A DNA stretch of 64,000 nucleotides from assembly GCA_900540275.1 (NCBI GenBank), contig UQFO01000002.1, positions 186,001 to 250,000 on the forward strand, read 5' to 3'. Each line of letters starts with the position of its first letter. The stretch's first letter is position 1. Shown piece after piece: positions 25,947 to 35,400 of this stretch. Below the pieces are notes generated by a model. It was not told where the DNA came from. It saw only the letters and a program-made list of their open reading frames with translations, and did not search any database. Source of the stretch: an uncultured Oscillospiraceae bacterium. Lineage in GTDB: Bacteria; Bacillota; Clostridia; Oscillospirales; Acutalibacteraceae. The position numbers and the translations under genes were made by a program.

Positions 25947-26900
25947 TTATTTTTGCGGCCGGTACATCCACGGCATAAGCCTCCAGGTCAGCATGTTCTT
26001 CCTTAATTTATTGGGAGTGCCTTTGCCGGATATGAGCAAATCTTCAAAGCCCTTGAGCTTTACCGTATTGCGGACCGCGCTGTAGCCGAGCCCTTCGCGC
26101 AGAAGCAGGTCGATACAGTCAAACACTGCCTGCGGAAGCACCTCGTAAGTAAACAGGGCATTGAGCTTTTTATTATCGGGATAAGCCAGGGCGGCCTCGT
26201 CCCTGATGCGCAGCAGCGCTTCCACACGGTCAAAGCATATGATGCCAACCGGTTCCTGCGCCGCCGCGGGCGGCTCTAAATCCCTGCTGCGATTCATTAC
26301 GGCGTTCGACTGGAAATTCCGGTCTGTTTTGAGCAGAAGACGGTAGATAAATTCTTCAGCATAGCCGTAACGGCATTTTTCATCAAACGCTAAATGATTA
26401 TTTGACAGAAAATCACGCGAAAACATCACCGCGCCGATGTCGATATTGATAATGCCCTTCACAAGCCCCGTAATGAGCTCCGTTCCCTTGATTGCACCCG
26501 ACTTCAGCGCCGCTACCAGCTTTTCATTGCTGCCCGGCGCGCAGCCGTAAACAAAATCCGCATTGCTGCGGCTGGCTGTCTGATAATAATCGGTTAATAC
26601 GCCGGTATAAAGCCTGCGCGGGAACAAGAACGTTACATAGCGGCCTGAGGATTTGTAAATTCCTGTATTGAGCGCACAGGCAATTCCTGAATCCCCGTTT
26701 TCGACGACAAAGCCGCGCAGGCTGTGCATCTTGATTGTTTTGAGTGAGGACAGCATGGTTTTATCTGAAGAACGCATGTCGACGACAATCAGTTCAAAGT
26801 TGATGTCTTTTGCCTGTTCGGCAATATTTTTTAAAATTGCGGAAATATGCTTATCTATATTTTTTACCGGTATGACAACCGATACATCCACGTCAGGCAA
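25947..26900 (-). CDS. GT2-like protein lacking the usual DxD motif
   Basis: About 317 residues with a GT-A fold start: VDVSVVIPVKNIDKHISAIL, then LIVVDMRSSDKT (the usual VDDGSTD-like loop). Where active GT2 enzymes have an acidic metal motif of the FLDSDD type, this protein reads TFLFPRRLYTG (about residues 97-107), so the metal-binding aspartates appear to be missing. The C-terminal half is not recognised beyond helical, basic character. I place the start at TTG 26898-26900 (MPDVDVSV), 8 bases after AAAGGAG; the GTG at 26930 has no ribosome site. It may be a catalytically altered or non-enzymatic relative. Confidence 0.7.
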   Translation of the reverse strand: MPDVDVSVVIPVKNIDKHISAILKNIAEQAKDINFELIVVDMRSSDKTMLSSLKTIKMHSLRGFVVENGDSGIACALNTGIYKSSGRYVTFLFPRRLYTGVLTDYYQTASRSNADFVYGCAPGSNEKLVAALKSGAIKGTELITGLVKGIINIDIGAVMFSRDFLSNNHLAFDEKCRYGYAEEFIYRLLLKTDRNFQSNAVMNRSRDLEPPAAAQEPVGIICFDRVEALLRIRDEAALAYPDNKKLNALFTYEVLPQAVFDCIDLLLREGLGYSAVRNTVKLKGFEDLLISGKGTPNKLRKNMLTWRLMPWMYRPQK

Positions 26901-26971
26901 AAAAAGCACTCCTTTATCATTTTGCTCCACAGGCGCGAAATAATAAGCCGGACAGCGCGCCTATGTAAAAT

Positions 26972-27000
26972 AGTTTACCCCCAAATAAAGGTAAATTCAA
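26972..27000 (-). promoter_or_regulatory. Candidate promoter of the GT2-like gene
   Basis: TTGAAT (26995-27000), 17-base spacer, TAAACT (26972-26977) on the minus strand, 71 bases upstream of the TTG start. It would also serve ligA, 16 bases downstream of the GT2-like gene. Confidence 0.5.
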
Positions 27001-27217
27001 GGAAAAAATAGAAAAGATACAGAAAAGACGCTTCTGCATATTTATGCACTTCTCGTGAATACGCACAATTCTACCGCATGTATTCAACCTCCGAGCATTG
27101 CAGCTTTAAGAGGCGGTTCCTGCAAAACCCAAATAGATAATACAGGGTGTAATCCGCTATTTCTTGGGAAATAATTTACCGTCCGTATAACTTCTCCAGT
27201 TTATGCCTATCCCGCAA
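27001..27217. other. Intergenic gap with no gene seen
   Basis: AT-rich stretch between the GT2-like promoter and the terminator of the HD gene. No open frame, RNA gene or repeat could be supported. A short region around 27105-27125 (CCTCCGAGCATTGCAG and GAGGCGG) has weak pairing potential only. Confidence 0.4.
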
Positions 27218-27246
27218 TAAAAAAACGCCCCGTTTCCGGGGCGCGT
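27214..27246 (-). terminator. Terminator after HD-domain gene
   Basis: CGCCCC/GGGGCG stem (27226-27243) with a six-base loop, followed on the minus strand by TTTTTTTATTG. It lies about 16 bases past the stop of the HD gene. Confidence 0.88.
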
Positions 27247-27261
27247 AAAAATTTAAGCAAA

Positions 27262-27840
27262 TTATCTTTTTGTTACAGCCGAGGTGTGCTTTTCCCTGAG
27301 GTATGTAGATTCCAAATCGGCCAGATGGAGCTTTACCGCTATGGGGTATTTTTCATAAGCAAGGCTTACGGAGAAACCGCCGTTGTCGTCGAATCCGCCC
27401 ATATGCCAGCGGATTGCCATCGCCTCGTCAATTTTCAGCCGCATGAAGCGTTCGATTAAAAAGACGGATTTTTCACCATGCCCGTAGGGAAAGCTATCCT
27501 CCACGCTGTAATAGGGCTGCTTTTCCCACTGCCCCGTCTCGTCGTTCTTGACGTTGCGGGTTGATACCTTATAAAACTGCGCCTTGCATAAATCGTGCAG
27601 CAGCGCGCAGACAGCAAAGCTTTCGGGGTTATCCTTTTCCCCGTCAAAATGTTTTTCCATAAGAACGTGATATACGCTCAGGCTGTGCATAACCAGTCCG
27701 TTTTCACAGGCGCAGTGGTATTTCGTACTGGCGGGCGCTGAGAAAAAATCTGTCTTTTGCAGCCATTCCAAAAGCTCCCTGGAGCCCGGCCGCTTGATGT
27801 TTTCCTGATAAATCTCAATAAATTCTTCTTTAAATCCCAC
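27262..27840 (-). CDS. HD-domain phosphohydrolase family protein
   Basis: A 192-residue HD-superfamily protein. Likely metal ligands are H in VMHSLSVYHVL (about residue 50), the HD pair in CALLHDLCKAQFY (about 78-79), and later histidines in GHGEKSV and IRWHMGGFDD. Proteins like this are widespread in Clostridia as hydrolases of unknown substrate. The start is GTG 27838-27840 (VGFKEEFIEIYQENI), preceded by AAAGGAG; the longer ATG-like start upstream lacks a ribosome site. It has its own terminator. Confidence 0.8.
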   Translation of the reverse strand: MGFKEEFIEIYQENIKRPGSRELLEWLQKTDFFSAPASTKYHCACENGLVMHSLSVYHVLMEKHFDGEKDNPESFAVCALLHDLCKAQFYKVSTRNVKNDETGQWEKQPYYSVEDSFPYGHGEKSVFLIERFMRLKIDEAMAIRWHMGGFDDNGGFSVSLAYEKYPIAVKLHLADLESTYLREKHTSAVTKR

Positions 27841-27944
27841 TTGCTGCTCCTTTCCCGAAGGCACAAGGCAAGCAGAGCGCGCCCTGCCCTCCCGTACCGA
27901 ATATTTTTTCCAGCGCCGTACAGGCGCGCCGGGCCTTTATCCGT

Positions 27945-28451
27945 TTACCCCTTTACAGGGAGATAAACATCCATATAGGTTACGCCTTCTTTTTCATAGA
28001 CCTCTTCAAATTCAAAGCAAACGCGGTCCTCGTAACCCGGCATTTCAAGATTGTTTTCTTTTATGTAGCCAAATAATTTTTGGTATGCTTCCGGAATCGT
28101 TTTAAACGCGTCGAAAAACGGGTCGGTAATAGTAACGGCCGCATAGCGCCCCGTTTCCTGAAAAGCCAGTTGCGCGCCGCAGCACGCAGGTTCAAAGCCC
28201 TCCGGAATAACATAAGCAGAGACATACCCGCGCAGGCCGAACTTTTCTCTCTGTTCTTCCGACACAAACGGAAAGTTCCAGCCAATCCGTTTCGGCGTGT
28301 AGCCCGGATAATCAAGCAGGCCGCTGTTTTTTGCCCATCTTTCCATATAGGCATTCACGTCGTCTTCCGGGTTGGGGCTGATAATGACGTAAAGCGCCAT
28401 GCGAAACCCTTCCACTGTTTTTACGGTGATACCGCTGTAACTTCCGGCCAT
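27945..28451 (-). CDS. GyrI-like / effector-binding domain protein
   Basis: A 168-residue stand-alone GyrI-like (AraC effector-binding) domain. Support comes from the overall pattern: MAGSYSGITVKTVEGFRMALY at the start, YVIPEGFEPA and QLAFQETGRYAAVTITDPFFDAFKTIPEAYQKLFGYIKEN, where the G.YA...I..PF..AF..IP.AY..L core is typical, and an acidic end leading to YMDVYLPVKG. Such domains bind small hydrophobic or cationic ligands. It has no DNA-binding domain, so it is not itself a regulator. AGGAGG precedes the ATG. Confidence 0.72.
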   Translation of the reverse strand: MAGSYSGITVKTVEGFRMALYVIISPNPEDDVNAYMERWAKNSGLLDYPGYTPKRIGWNFPFVSEEQREKFGLRGYVSAYVIPEGFEPACCGAQLAFQETGRYAAVTITDPFFDAFKTIPEAYQKLFGYIKENNLEMPGYEDRVCFEFEEVYEKEGVTYMDVYLPVKG

Positions 28452-28469
28452 TTTATGCCTCCTGTTATT

Positions 28470-29021
28470 TTATAAAAGCTCCGGGTTATACACCGCGCGT
28501 TCACCGCCGACGAATTTCGGCCTTGTGCGCGCGCAAATTAAAACCGCCTCACCGATTTGCTTGAGCGACACACGCACGGGAACCGCCGTCCTTTTTAAAT
28601 GCATGCCGATGAGTACGCCACCGATGTCCATGCCCGCGTCCGCCTTTATTTTTTCGACGGTACACGCGTCGTCAAATTCTCTGTAAGCAGTCGTCGCAAA
28701 GGAACCGCCGGCCTTCGGCTGCGGTACGGCGTTTACAATTGTAAAGCCAAGCTTTTGCGCGCATTCCTTTTCGACAATCAGCGCCCGGTTGAGATGCTCG
28801 CAGCATTGCGCGGCAAGGTAAATCCCGTTCTTTTTTAGAACCGGATACAGCCCGTCGAATACCGCCTGCGCCGTTTCCACGCTGGAATTGGTACCGAGCC
28901 TGCTGCCGCAGATTTCGCTGCTGGAGCAGCCTACGACCATAAGCGCGCCATCTTTTATCTTCGCGGCCGCGATAAGCTCTTCCGCCGCAATTTTTGCCTG
29001 GTTTGTAATTTCCTTCAGCAT
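28470..29021 (-). CDS. DUF436 / TIGR01440 (YwlG-type) protein
   Basis: A 183-residue protein of the TIGR01440 family (B. subtilis YwlG), function unknown. Diagnostic stretches are LMVVGCSSSEICGSRLGTNSS (about residues 27-47), LAAQCCEHLNRALIVE (about 68-83) and the end RPKFVGGERAVYNPELL. I place the start at ATG 29021 (MLKEITNQAKI) because GAGGCGG lies 7 bases upstream and the family begins there; the open frame further upstream is not conserved-looking. Confidence 0.88.
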   Translation of the reverse strand: MLKEITNQAKIAAEELIAAAKIKDGALMVVGCSSSEICGSRLGTNSSVETAQAVFDGLYPVLKKNGIYLAAQCCEHLNRALIVEKECAQKLGFTIVNAVPQPKAGGSFATTAYREFDDACTVEKIKADAGMDIGGVLIGMHLKRTAVPVRVSLKQIGEAVLICARTRPKFVGGERAVYNPELL

Positions 29022-29131
29022 AATATAACCGCCTCGCTTCATAACATTTGGGATTGCTACTATTATACCCCTTACGGCGGTAATAATCAAACGGTATGCA
29101 CCGAAGAAAAGCGTATATTTTCCCGTATACG

Positions 29132-29165
29132 AAAAGGCGCGGCAGAAGACCGCGCCTTTTATGGC
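29132..29165 (-). terminator. Terminator after ispH-rpsA
   Basis: GGCGCGG/CCGCGCC stem (29136-29156) with flanking AAAA/TTTT extending it. On the minus strand it is followed by TTTTCG and stands 23 bases past the fusion gene's stop. Confidence 0.82.
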
Positions 29166-29178
29166 TTGTGAATTAAAA

Positions 29179-31227
29179 TTATTCTGCCGTTCCCTCAGCG
29201 GGAGCTTCCGCCGGAGGCTCGGAAACCGCAACGACCTCGTCCTCCTGCGCAGCCTGCTGGCCGTTTTCCGGCTCGAGAAGCGCGCGCATGGAAAGGCTGA
29301 CACGCCTTTTTTCAAAGTCAATCGCCGTAATCTTCGCATTGACGACCTGTCCGACGGTGAGCTCGTCCTGCGGTTTTTCAACCCTGTGGCCGGCAATCTG
29401 GGAAACATGGATGAGTCCGTCGATGCCCGGCAGGATATTCGCAAAAGCGCCGAAGGAAGTCATACCGACAATCCTCGCTTCCACAGCCGTTCCGACCGGA
29501 TATTCCTTTTCAAGCTTGACCCAGGGATTGTCCTCCGTCTTTTTATAGCCGAGAGAAATGTTGCCCTTTTCCGTGTCGATGTCCTTTACGTAAACCTCGA
29601 CGGTGTCGCCAACGTTTACAACCTCGGACGGATGCTTGATACGCGCCCAGGAAAGCTCGGAAATATGAATCATGCCGTCCACTCCGCCGATATCTACGAA
29701 CGCGCCGTAGCTTGTCAGGGACTTGACGACTCCGGTATAAACCTTGCCGATTTCGCAGGTCTTCCAGAATTCTTCCTTCAGCTTCGCCCTTTCCTCTTTG
29801 AGGACGCCGCGGATGGAGCCGACCGCACGCCTGCGGCCCTTATTGATGTCGATAATCCTGAAGCGGACTTCCTTCTTGAGGAGGCCTTCAAGCGGCTCGC
29901 CTCTTGAAGCAGTCGCCTGGGAGGCTGGAATGAAGATTTTCACGCCGTTGGAAACGCAGATGACGCCGCCCTTGATTACCTCTGTAACAACGCCTGTCAG
30001 AATGGCCTGGTTCTCTTCCGCCTCGACAATTATATCCCAGCCCTTGAGCGCGTCGACACGCTTTTTGGAGAGCGTAATAACGCCTTCCTGGTCGTTCGTG
30101 CGCATAATGAGCAAATCGAGAACGTCGCCGATTTTAACGAGGTCTTCCGTTTTCGCGTTCGGGTCGTTTGTCAGCTCGTCGAGCTTTACGACGCCCGCCT
30201 GCTTTCTGCCGACATCGACAAAAACCTCGTTGGGAGTGATTCTTTCAACGACTCCCTGTACCCTCCCATCTGTATTAAAGCTCTTGAGGTTCTCCTCGAG
30301 CATTTCAGCAAAGCTGTTTTCAGAATTGTCAACTGTTGTTTCACCGGATTGCGTGTTTAAAACGTCTGTCATCTTATCCAGTACCTCCTTTATAATCCTC
30401 GCCGGTGCCGAAGCCCCAGCCGTTACGCCGATTGAATGCGCCTTTTGTATCTCCCGCACAGGCAGGTCATTACTTGTCTGCGCAAGCCAGGTGTTAGGAC
30501 AGCGCTCTTTGCAAATATCGTATAATTTGCGTGTATTGGAGCTGTTTTTATCGCCAATTACGACCATAAAATCAGATTGCTCCGACAGAGCTTTCGCCTC
30601 TGACTGTCTTTCTGACGTAGCACTACATATTGTATCAAAAAAAGTGGGATTTGTATATACCTTTTTTACAGTTTCTAAACATTTTTTCCATTGAGAAACG
30701 TCAAAAGTTGTCTGTGCGACAACACAGATGTCTTTATTTTTCAAATAAGGAAATTTAACTGCAAGTTCTTCAATCATCGAAGGGCTGTCGAGCGTAAAGT
30801 AGCCGCCCTCGCAATGCCCTTCTACGCCCTGTACCTCAGGATGGTTTTTGTCGCCGATAATAAAAATGGTTTTTCCTGCCCTGGATTCCCGCGCGACCGT
30901 CCTGTGTATTTTGGCGACGAATGGGCAGGTCGCGTCCGCGCAGTCGAGCCCGAGTTCCGCAATCTGGCCATAAATGCTTTGCGGAACGCCATGGGAACGA
31001 ATCACGACCGTGCGGCCTTCCTCCACATCCCCTGGTTCGTCCACCGTTCGGACACCGCGGCGTTCAAGCTCCTCGACCATTTCTTTGTTGTGGATAATCG
31101 GCCCGAGCGTACAGACCTTTTTATTTTCATCCAGCAGGCTGTATACCATATTGACCGCCCGGTTTACTCCAAAGCAGAAGCCGGCGGATTTTGCCAAAGT
31201 AATTTTTTGAGGCAGAGACTCAGGCAC
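29179..31227 (-). CDS. ispH: IspH-ribosomal protein S1 fusion
   Basis: A 682-residue bifunctional protein. Residues 1 to about 285 are 4-hydroxy-3-methylbut-2-enyl diphosphate reductase (last step of the MEP isoprenoid pathway), with the three 4Fe-4S cysteines in GFCFGVNRA, DATCPFVAKIH and DTICSATSERQ. After a short acidic linker, about residues 330-650 carry four S1 RNA-binding repeats (for example VVERITPNEVFVDVG, GVVKSLTSYGAFVDIGG, RIVGMTSFGAFANI), the ribosomal protein S1 part. The C-terminus is acidic and Ala/Pro-rich. This fusion is known from Clostridia. GTG start with AAAGGA upstream. Confidence 0.96.
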   Translation of the reverse strand: MPESLPQKITLAKSAGFCFGVNRAVNMVYSLLDENKKVCTLGPIIHNKEMVEELERRGVRTVDEPGDVEEGRTVVIRSHGVPQSIYGQIAELGLDCADATCPFVAKIHRTVARESRAGKTIFIIGDKNHPEVQGVEGHCEGGYFTLDSPSMIEELAVKFPYLKNKDICVVAQTTFDVSQWKKCLETVKKVYTNPTFFDTICSATSERQSEAKALSEQSDFMVVIGDKNSSNTRKLYDICKERCPNTWLAQTSNDLPVREIQKAHSIGVTAGASAPARIIKEVLDKMTDVLNTQSGETTVDNSENSFAEMLEENLKSFNTDGRVQGVVERITPNEVFVDVGRKQAGVVKLDELTNDPNAKTEDLVKIGDVLDLLIMRTNDQEGVITLSKKRVDALKGWDIIVEAEENQAILTGVVTEVIKGGVICVSNGVKIFIPASQATASRGEPLEGLLKKEVRFRIIDINKGRRRAVGSIRGVLKEERAKLKEEFWKTCEIGKVYTGVVKSLTSYGAFVDIGGVDGMIHISELSWARIKHPSEVVNVGDTVEVYVKDIDTEKGNISLGYKKTEDNPWVKLEKEYPVGTAVEARIVGMTSFGAFANILPGIDGLIHVSQIAGHRVEKPQDELTVGQVVNAKITAIDFEKRRVSLSMRALLEPENGQQAAQEDEVVAVSEPPAEAPAEGTAE

Positions 31228-31243
31228 AATAGCAAATCCTTTC

Positions 31244-31284
31244 TAAAAAACGGAAGAAACGGCTGTAACGTTACCAGCCGTTTC
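31244..31284 (-). terminator. Terminator after pfkA
   Basis: Ten-base stem GAAACGGCTG/CAGCCGTTTC (31256-31284), loop TAACGTTAC, then TTCCGTTTTTT on the minus strand. It separates pfkA from ispH-rpsA. Confidence 0.82.
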
Positions 31285-31297
31285 CCAAAATTTAAAA

Positions 31298-32266
31298 TTA
31301 GATAGAAATATCCATAGCAACGTTGTAAAGCTCTTTATTGAACTGTTTTTTCATATTGAGCGCTTCGGTAATATCGAAATCGACAATCTTGCCGTTCTGC
31401 ATGGCGACAACCCTGTTTCCCACGCCCTTTTCGAGCAGCTCGACCGCACAATGGCCCATGGAGCTTGCAACGACCCTGTCGCGAAGCGTAGGCGAACCGC
31501 CGCGCTGTACGTGGCCGAGCACAGTCGCGCGCGTTTCGATACCCGTTTCTTCCTGAATGCGCTTGGCAATCGCCTCAACGCCGCCCACACCCTCGGCGAC
31601 TATGATGATAAAGTGTTTTTTGCCGGAGCTCTGCGTAAAGCGCATGCGCTCGATAACGTCCTTCTCGATGTTGTAGGGCATTTCCGGAACGAGAATCGCC
31701 GTAGCGCCGACCGCGATACCCGTTTCAAGCGCGATGTCCCCGCAGCGCCTGCCCATAACCTCAACGACGCTGCAGCGGTCGTGCGACTGGGCTGTGTCGC
31801 GGATGCGGTCTACCATTTCCATCGCAGTGTTCATCGCTGTGTCGAAGCCGACCGTATATTCGCTGCACGCAATATCGTTGTCGATGGTACCTGGGATTCC
31901 GACGCAGAGGATACCCTGGCCGGTAAGGTCGCGCGCACCGCGGAATGAGCCGTCGCCGCCGATGACGACCACGCCGTCAACACCGAGCTTGTGGCATGTT
32001 TCGGCAGCTTTTTTTACGCCGGCCGGCGTGTTGAATTCTTCGCTTCTAGCGGTATAGAGAGTCGTGCCGCCCCTGTGGATTATATCAGAAACACTGCGGA
32101 GGTTCATCTCAAAGACGTCGCCGTTCAAGAGGCCGTTATAGCCCCTGTGCACGCCAATGACTCGCATGCCCTTCGACAGCGCCGTCCTGGCAACCGCCCT
32201 GACGGCCGCGTTCATCCCCGGAGCGTCACCGCCGCTTGTTAATACTGCAATTGATTTCACCGACAT
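31298..32266 (-). CDS. pfkA: ATP-dependent 6-phosphofructokinase
   Basis: Phosphorylates fructose 6-phosphate, the committed step of glycolysis. 322 residues, the standard bacterial length. Seen are the ATP loop TSGGDAPGMNAAVRA (residues 10-24), GGDGSFRGARDL (about 102-113), the catalytic GIPGTIDNDI (about 123-132) and MGRRCGDIAL. A start at ATG 32266 (MSVKSIAVLTSGGD) has GGAGG upstream. It follows dnaE, a conserved dnaE-pfkA order in Clostridia, but also has its own promoter. Confidence 0.98.
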   Translation of the reverse strand: MSVKSIAVLTSGGDAPGMNAAVRAVARTALSKGMRVIGVHRGYNGLLNGDVFEMNLRSVSDIIHRGGTTLYTARSEEFNTPAGVKKAAETCHKLGVDGVVVIGGDGSFRGARDLTGQGILCVGIPGTIDNDIACSEYTVGFDTAMNTAMEMVDRIRDTAQSHDRCSVVEVMGRRCGDIALETGIAVGATAILVPEMPYNIEKDVIERMRFTQSSGKKHFIIIVAEGVGGVEAIAKRIQEETGIETRATVLGHVQRGGSPTLRDRVVASSMGHCAVELLEKGVGNRVVAMQNGKIVDFDITEALNMKKQFNKELYNVAMDISI

Positions 32267-32303
32267 AACAAATTCCTCCGATTGTAAAATTTCGCTGTCT
32301 ATC

Positions 32304-32332
32304 ATTATAGTAAAAGCGCGTGGAATAATCAA
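32304..32332 (-). promoter_or_regulatory. Promoter of pfkA
   Basis: TTGATT (32327-32332), 17-base spacer, perfect TATAAT (32304-32309) on the minus strand, in the dnaE-pfkA gap. It lets glycolysis be expressed independently of dnaE. Confidence 0.8.
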
Positions 32333-32400
32333 GCCTTTTTTCTTTATTTTACCGAAAATTTGCTAAATTTTTAACAATCTGCCGCGCCTGCTGTGAAAGC

Positions 32401-35400
32401 TCACTTAACCGCGACATTGTCCTCCCCGATACGCCGTTTCAGCTCGTTTATCATGACGTCGTTCAGGTCCACCCACATCTGCGCGGGCGCGCGCAGGCGC
32501 TTGCCCGTGTCGGAAAGTACAAATACGACGGGGCTTCTCCCCTCGTCGAAAATATCGAGCACCTGTCTGGCGCGCTCATATTCTTCGCACTCCATATTTT
32601 TCAGCCGCAGGTAAAGCACGGGCACCGTGCTTCTTTGCTGTCCGGCGCTATAAGCCGGCTTCCTGTTCGCTTCTGGCGGGGTATGGCCCTGCGTGTCCCT
32701 CGGCACCTCTTTTGAGGCGGGCTTTACCTGGTTGCACAGGAGCTTTGGCTCTTCTTCCTCCCGAAGGCTTACGCCTGCAAGCACATCGACGACGCTTCCT
32801 TCCAGAAAATATGTGCCGTATTCCGCAAGCGTCTGCGGAAAGACGAGCATTTCAATCGCGCCCGTCATATCCTCGAGCGTTACGAACGCCATCATGGAAT
32901 TGTTTTTCGTCGCCTTCAGCTTCACCCTGGAGATGATTGCAAGCACACGGACGCGCGCGCCGTCCTGATAGCGGCTGTTCTGCGCGCCTTCGCTTTCGAG
33001 TATCTTTAATATCTGGTCGGCCTTTACAGCCTTTGACGCCTTTGCATACTCCGCCATAGGATGGCCCGACAGGTACATGCCCGTGACCTCTTTTTCCATG
33101 GCAAGGCGTTCCGTAATGGTAAAGTCGTCGAGGGGCTCGAGCTGCGGCTCGCCGCTTCCGGCCAGCTCCTCACTATCGAAGAAGCTCAGCTGTCCGTCCA
33201 TATTCCGGCGTTTATCCTGCTCCAGGCCGTCGAGCACCGTCTTGACGCCCGACAGCATTTCGCGCCGGTTGTGTCCCATATCGTCAAGCGCGCCGCTCTT
33301 GATAAGGCTTTCCACGGCGCGGCTGTTCATCCCTTTGCCGTAAAGGCGTTTGCAGAAATTATAAAACGAGGTGTATTTCCCGTTTGCGCGTTCCGCGACG
33401 ATTTCATCGATAAAGCTCCTGCCAAGGTTTTTAATCGCCATCAGCCCAAACCGGATATCATCGCCCGATACGGTAAACCCGTCGGTACTGATGTTGACGT
33501 GCGGCGGCAGCACCTTAATGTGCAGGCGCTGGCACTCCGCCGTGTAAGCGGCCAGCTTGTTTGAATTGTCGAGCACGCTTGTAAGCAGCGCCGCAAGGTA
33601 TTCCTTCGGGTAGTGGTATTTCAGCCATGCCGTCTGGTAGGCGATGTTCGCGTATGCCGCCGCGTGCGACTTATTGAAGGCATAGGAGGCAAAGCTCTCC
33701 ATTTCCCCATAGATGGAGGCGGCTGTTTTCTCGTCCACACCGCGGCGCAGGCAGCCCTCTACCTCTACCTCCCCGTTTTCGTTTACCAGCCCATGGATAA
33801 AAATCTGGTGCTCGCGCTCCATGACGTCCTTTTTCTTTTTGGACATGGCGCGGCGCACAATATCGGCGCGCCCGAGCGAATAGCCGGCGAGCGTGCGGAA
33901 AATCTGCATGACCTGCTCCTGGTAGACGATGCAGCCGTAGGTTACGTCCAGGATATCCTTTAAAAGCGGATGCTTATAGGTAACCTTTTCCGGATGATGC
34001 CTGCACTCTATATACCGCGGGATGGAATCCATCGGCCCCGGGCGGTACAGCGAGATAACGGCAATCAGGTCTTCGACCGATTCCGGTTTCAGCTGGACGA
34101 GCACGTTCCTCATGCCGCCTGATTCAAACTGGAACACGCCCTCTGAAAACCCCTGTGAAAGCATTTCAAAAACCGCTTTGTCGCCTTCGTCGATGTCAGC
34201 CTCTGTAAAAGCGGGGTTCGATTTCAGTATCATTTTTTTTGCGTCGTCCAGAACGGTCAGGTTGCGCAGCCCCAAAAAATCCATTTTTAAAAGGCCAAGC
34301 TCCTCGAGCGCAGTCATCGTGTACTGTGTGACGACGGCCTCGTCGTTCTTGGCAAGCGGCACATAATAGCTTACGGGCTGTTCGGTGATGACGACGCCCG
34401 CCGCGTGGGTCGTTGCGTGGCGCGGCATCCCCTCGATGCTGCGCGCCATGTCGATGAGCTTTTTAATCTGCTCATCCGTATCGTAGCGTTCCTTTAAATC
34501 CTTTGAAACGGAAAGCGCTTTGTCGATTGTCATGCCCAAATCGGCCGGCACGAGCTTTGCGACGCTGTCGCAAATGTTATATGGGATAGCAAGCGCGCGC
34601 CCGACGTCGCGGATTGCGCCGCGCGCCGCCATGGTGCCGAACGCGATAATCTGCGCGACGTGGCTTTCCCCGTACTTACGGATGACATAATCGATGACCT
34701 CCTGCCGCCTGTCCTTGCAGAAGTCGATATCAAAATCCGGCATGCTCACGCGCTCCGGATTCAGGAAGCGTTCAAACAGCAGGTTGTATTTAATGGGGTC
34801 GATGCCCGTAATGCCGATGCAGTAGGCGGCAAGGCTGCCCGCGCCCGAGCCGCGCCCGGGGCCCACCGGGATATCCTGCGATTTTGCGTACTGTATAAAG
34901 TCGTTGACAATTAAATAATAATCGACATAGCCCATCTCCCGCACGGTTTCAAGCTCGTAATCGAGACGGTCAAACAGCTCCCGCGGCGGGTTTTCGCCGT
35001 AATTTCTATAAAGCCCGTTTACGCACTGCTCCTTGAAATATTCAAAATGGCCGCGCCCGTCCGGTACGTCGAAATGCGGCAGCTTTGTCTTTCCAAACTC
35101 GAATTCCACATTGCAGCGCTGCGCTATTTTGACCGTGTTGTCAAACGCCTCCGGAACCTCCGGGAACAGCGCGCGCATTTCCTCTTCGCTTTTATAGTAA
35201 AACTCGTCTGTCGCAAACTCCATGCGGTCTTCGTCTAAAACCGTATGGTTTGTCTGGATACACAGGAGAATCCGGTGCATCTCGCTGTCCTCTTTATCGA
35301 TATAATGGCTGTCGTTCGTGCAGACGAGGGGAATTCCCGTTTCCTTTGCTATCTGTATCAGCTGGGGATTAGTCAGCCTTTGCTCCTCAATTCCATGGTC

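Noticed and set aside
29022..29444. Upstream extension of the DUF436 gene to a 324-residue protein
   Set aside because: The extra part is antisense to the S1 fusion gene and Arg/Ser-rich; the family starts at ATG 29021.
29744..30694. Plus-strand open frame antisense to the S1/IspH fusion (316 codons)
   Set aside because: Serine- and threonine-rich mirror of the fusion gene; no homologous features.
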